A stretch of 50,015 bases of DNA from NCBI GenBank assembly GCA_001789805.1, contig MGAR01000015.1, forward strand, positions 1 through 50,015, given 5' to 3'. The translations under genes and the position numbers were made by a program. Shown here piece by piece: positions 49,614 through 50,015 of this stretch. This DNA is from Candidatus Roizmanbacteria bacterium RIFCSPLOWO2_01_FULL_41_22 (lineage in GTDB: Bacteria; Patescibacteriota; Microgenomatia; UBA1406; GWC2-37-13). Below the pieces are notes generated by a model. That model made no database searches. It was not told the DNA's origin and was given only the letters and a program-made list of their open reading frames with translations. Position 1 is the stretch's first letter, and the number at the start of each line of letters is the position of its first letter.

Positions 49614-49779
49614 TCAGGTACCAGATGGTACCTGACTCCTTGATTTCTCAAGAAGGGGTTCCCCCATTCGGAAACCAACGATTAATAACGCCTGCTGAAG
49701 GGCTCATCGTTGTTTTCGCGCTTAAACACGCGTCCTTCTTCGGCTCAAACTGCCAAGGCATCCTCCATTGGCTTTATTT

Positions 49780-49806
49780 TCTCCCATCTCTTTTTTTTAG
49801 TTAAAA
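49780..49806 (-). other. 5' half of the 23S rRNA processing stem
   Basis: Minus strand TTTTAACTAAAAAAAAGAGA then TGGGAGA; pairs with 46118-46144. Confidence 0.85.
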
Positions 49807-49984
49807 GATGTTGCTTATCCCGCTTTTTTGGCGGGAACTACCTACTAAAACGTCATCCCGACAGAAATCGGGAAACGTTTTTCAAACAAAAGACCTGAAT
49901 TGTCAAAGTACGTCGTTTATTGGTTGGCTATTAACTTATAGCTATTAAAGTTTTACTAATTGCTAAAGGTTAATGGCAAACCTG
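49807..49984 (-). other. 16S-23S internal spacer (part)
   Basis: No gene. Two hairpins are visible: CCCGC with GCGGG at 49818-49837, and ATCCCGA with TCGGGA enclosed by AACGT/ACGTT at 49848-49881. The spacer carries a tRNA beyond the edge. No clear boxA could be assigned. Confidence 0.5.
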
Positions 49985-50015
49985 TGGACCTATGGGGAGT
50001 CGAACCCCAAACCTT
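49982..50015 (-). tRNA. Partial tRNA in the rRNA spacer (3' part only)
   Basis: Minus strand: T-arm TGGGGTTCGACTCCCCA and acceptor TAGGTCC with discriminator A; CCA is not encoded. The anticodon lies outside the window. The expected 5' acceptor GGACCTA and the spacer position suggest tRNA-Ile or tRNA-Ala, unproven. Confidence 0.75.

Overview
The window reads as chromosome of a reduced-genome bacterium of the Candidate Phyla Radiation (Patescibacteria), most likely the Microgenomates side. This is an inference from: ORF-coding 23S rRNA group I intron; several housekeeping proteins missing accessory domains (trigger factor without PPIase, PheT without the tRNA-binding insert, ThrS without TGS, short DNA polymerase III delta and delta-prime); a secretin-less type IV pilus set; tightly packed, AT-rich genes; and almost no Shine-Dalgarno sequences. 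The taxonomic rank is not proven by the sequence.

Layout: 1-4.4 kb, a prepilin, an MreB/actin-like protein, an O-antigen-ligase/TPR membrane protein and a pilin. 4.4-8.4 kb, minus-strand type IV pilus motor operon pilB-pilT-pilC-pilin closed by a terminator. 8.5-13.8 kb, divergent plus-strand operon: delta-prime clamp-loader subunit, four more prepilins, then pilM-pilN-pilO. 13.8-17.6 kb, minus-strand recG-rpmF-nusB-rnc-rpsP and a tiny membrane ORF. 17.7-20.3 kb, class A penicillin-binding protein. 20.4-29.3 kb, minus-strand translation block (pheT, pheS, rplT, rpmI, infC, thrS, a PLP trans-sulfuration enzyme, trpS, tRNA-Val). 29.3-34.7 kb, LexA-like repressor, tRNA-Asp, MtaB-like methylthiotransferase, two lysozyme-like secreted paralogues around a trigger factor and an unknown protein, and a FAM173-like methyltransferase. 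34.78-35.06 kb, tRNA cluster. 35.2-39.5 kb, cell-envelope genes (VanW, L,D-transpeptidase, ABC exporter, cupredoxin). 39.6-46.1 kb, dus, an unknown membrane protein, phosphomannomutase, holA-like, PfkB kinase, ruvC. 46.1-49.8 kb, a minus-strand 23S rRNA interrupted by a group I intron with an I-CreI-like homing endonuclease; the window ends in a spacer tRNA.

The most unusual signals are: (1) a complete tRNA-Arg(UCG) gene lying inside the anticodon loop of another tRNA-Arg(CCU), with the two outer halves still forming a perfect 73-nt tRNA; (2) a full transcription-attenuation leader in front of thrS, with a 13-residue leader peptide carrying four consecutive threonine codons, mutually exclusive hairpins and a terminator; (3) a systematic promoter geometry in which the -10 hexamer lies 6-7 nt upstream of the start codon at more than a dozen genes, which predicts leaderless mRNAs; (4) palindromic modules shared between intergenic repeats, the rRNA terminator and 23S rRNA helices.

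Functionally the window joins a type IV pilus/DNA-uptake machine for a single-membrane cell, peptidoglycan synthesis and remodelling, translation, and recombination/repair (RecG, RuvC, LexA).
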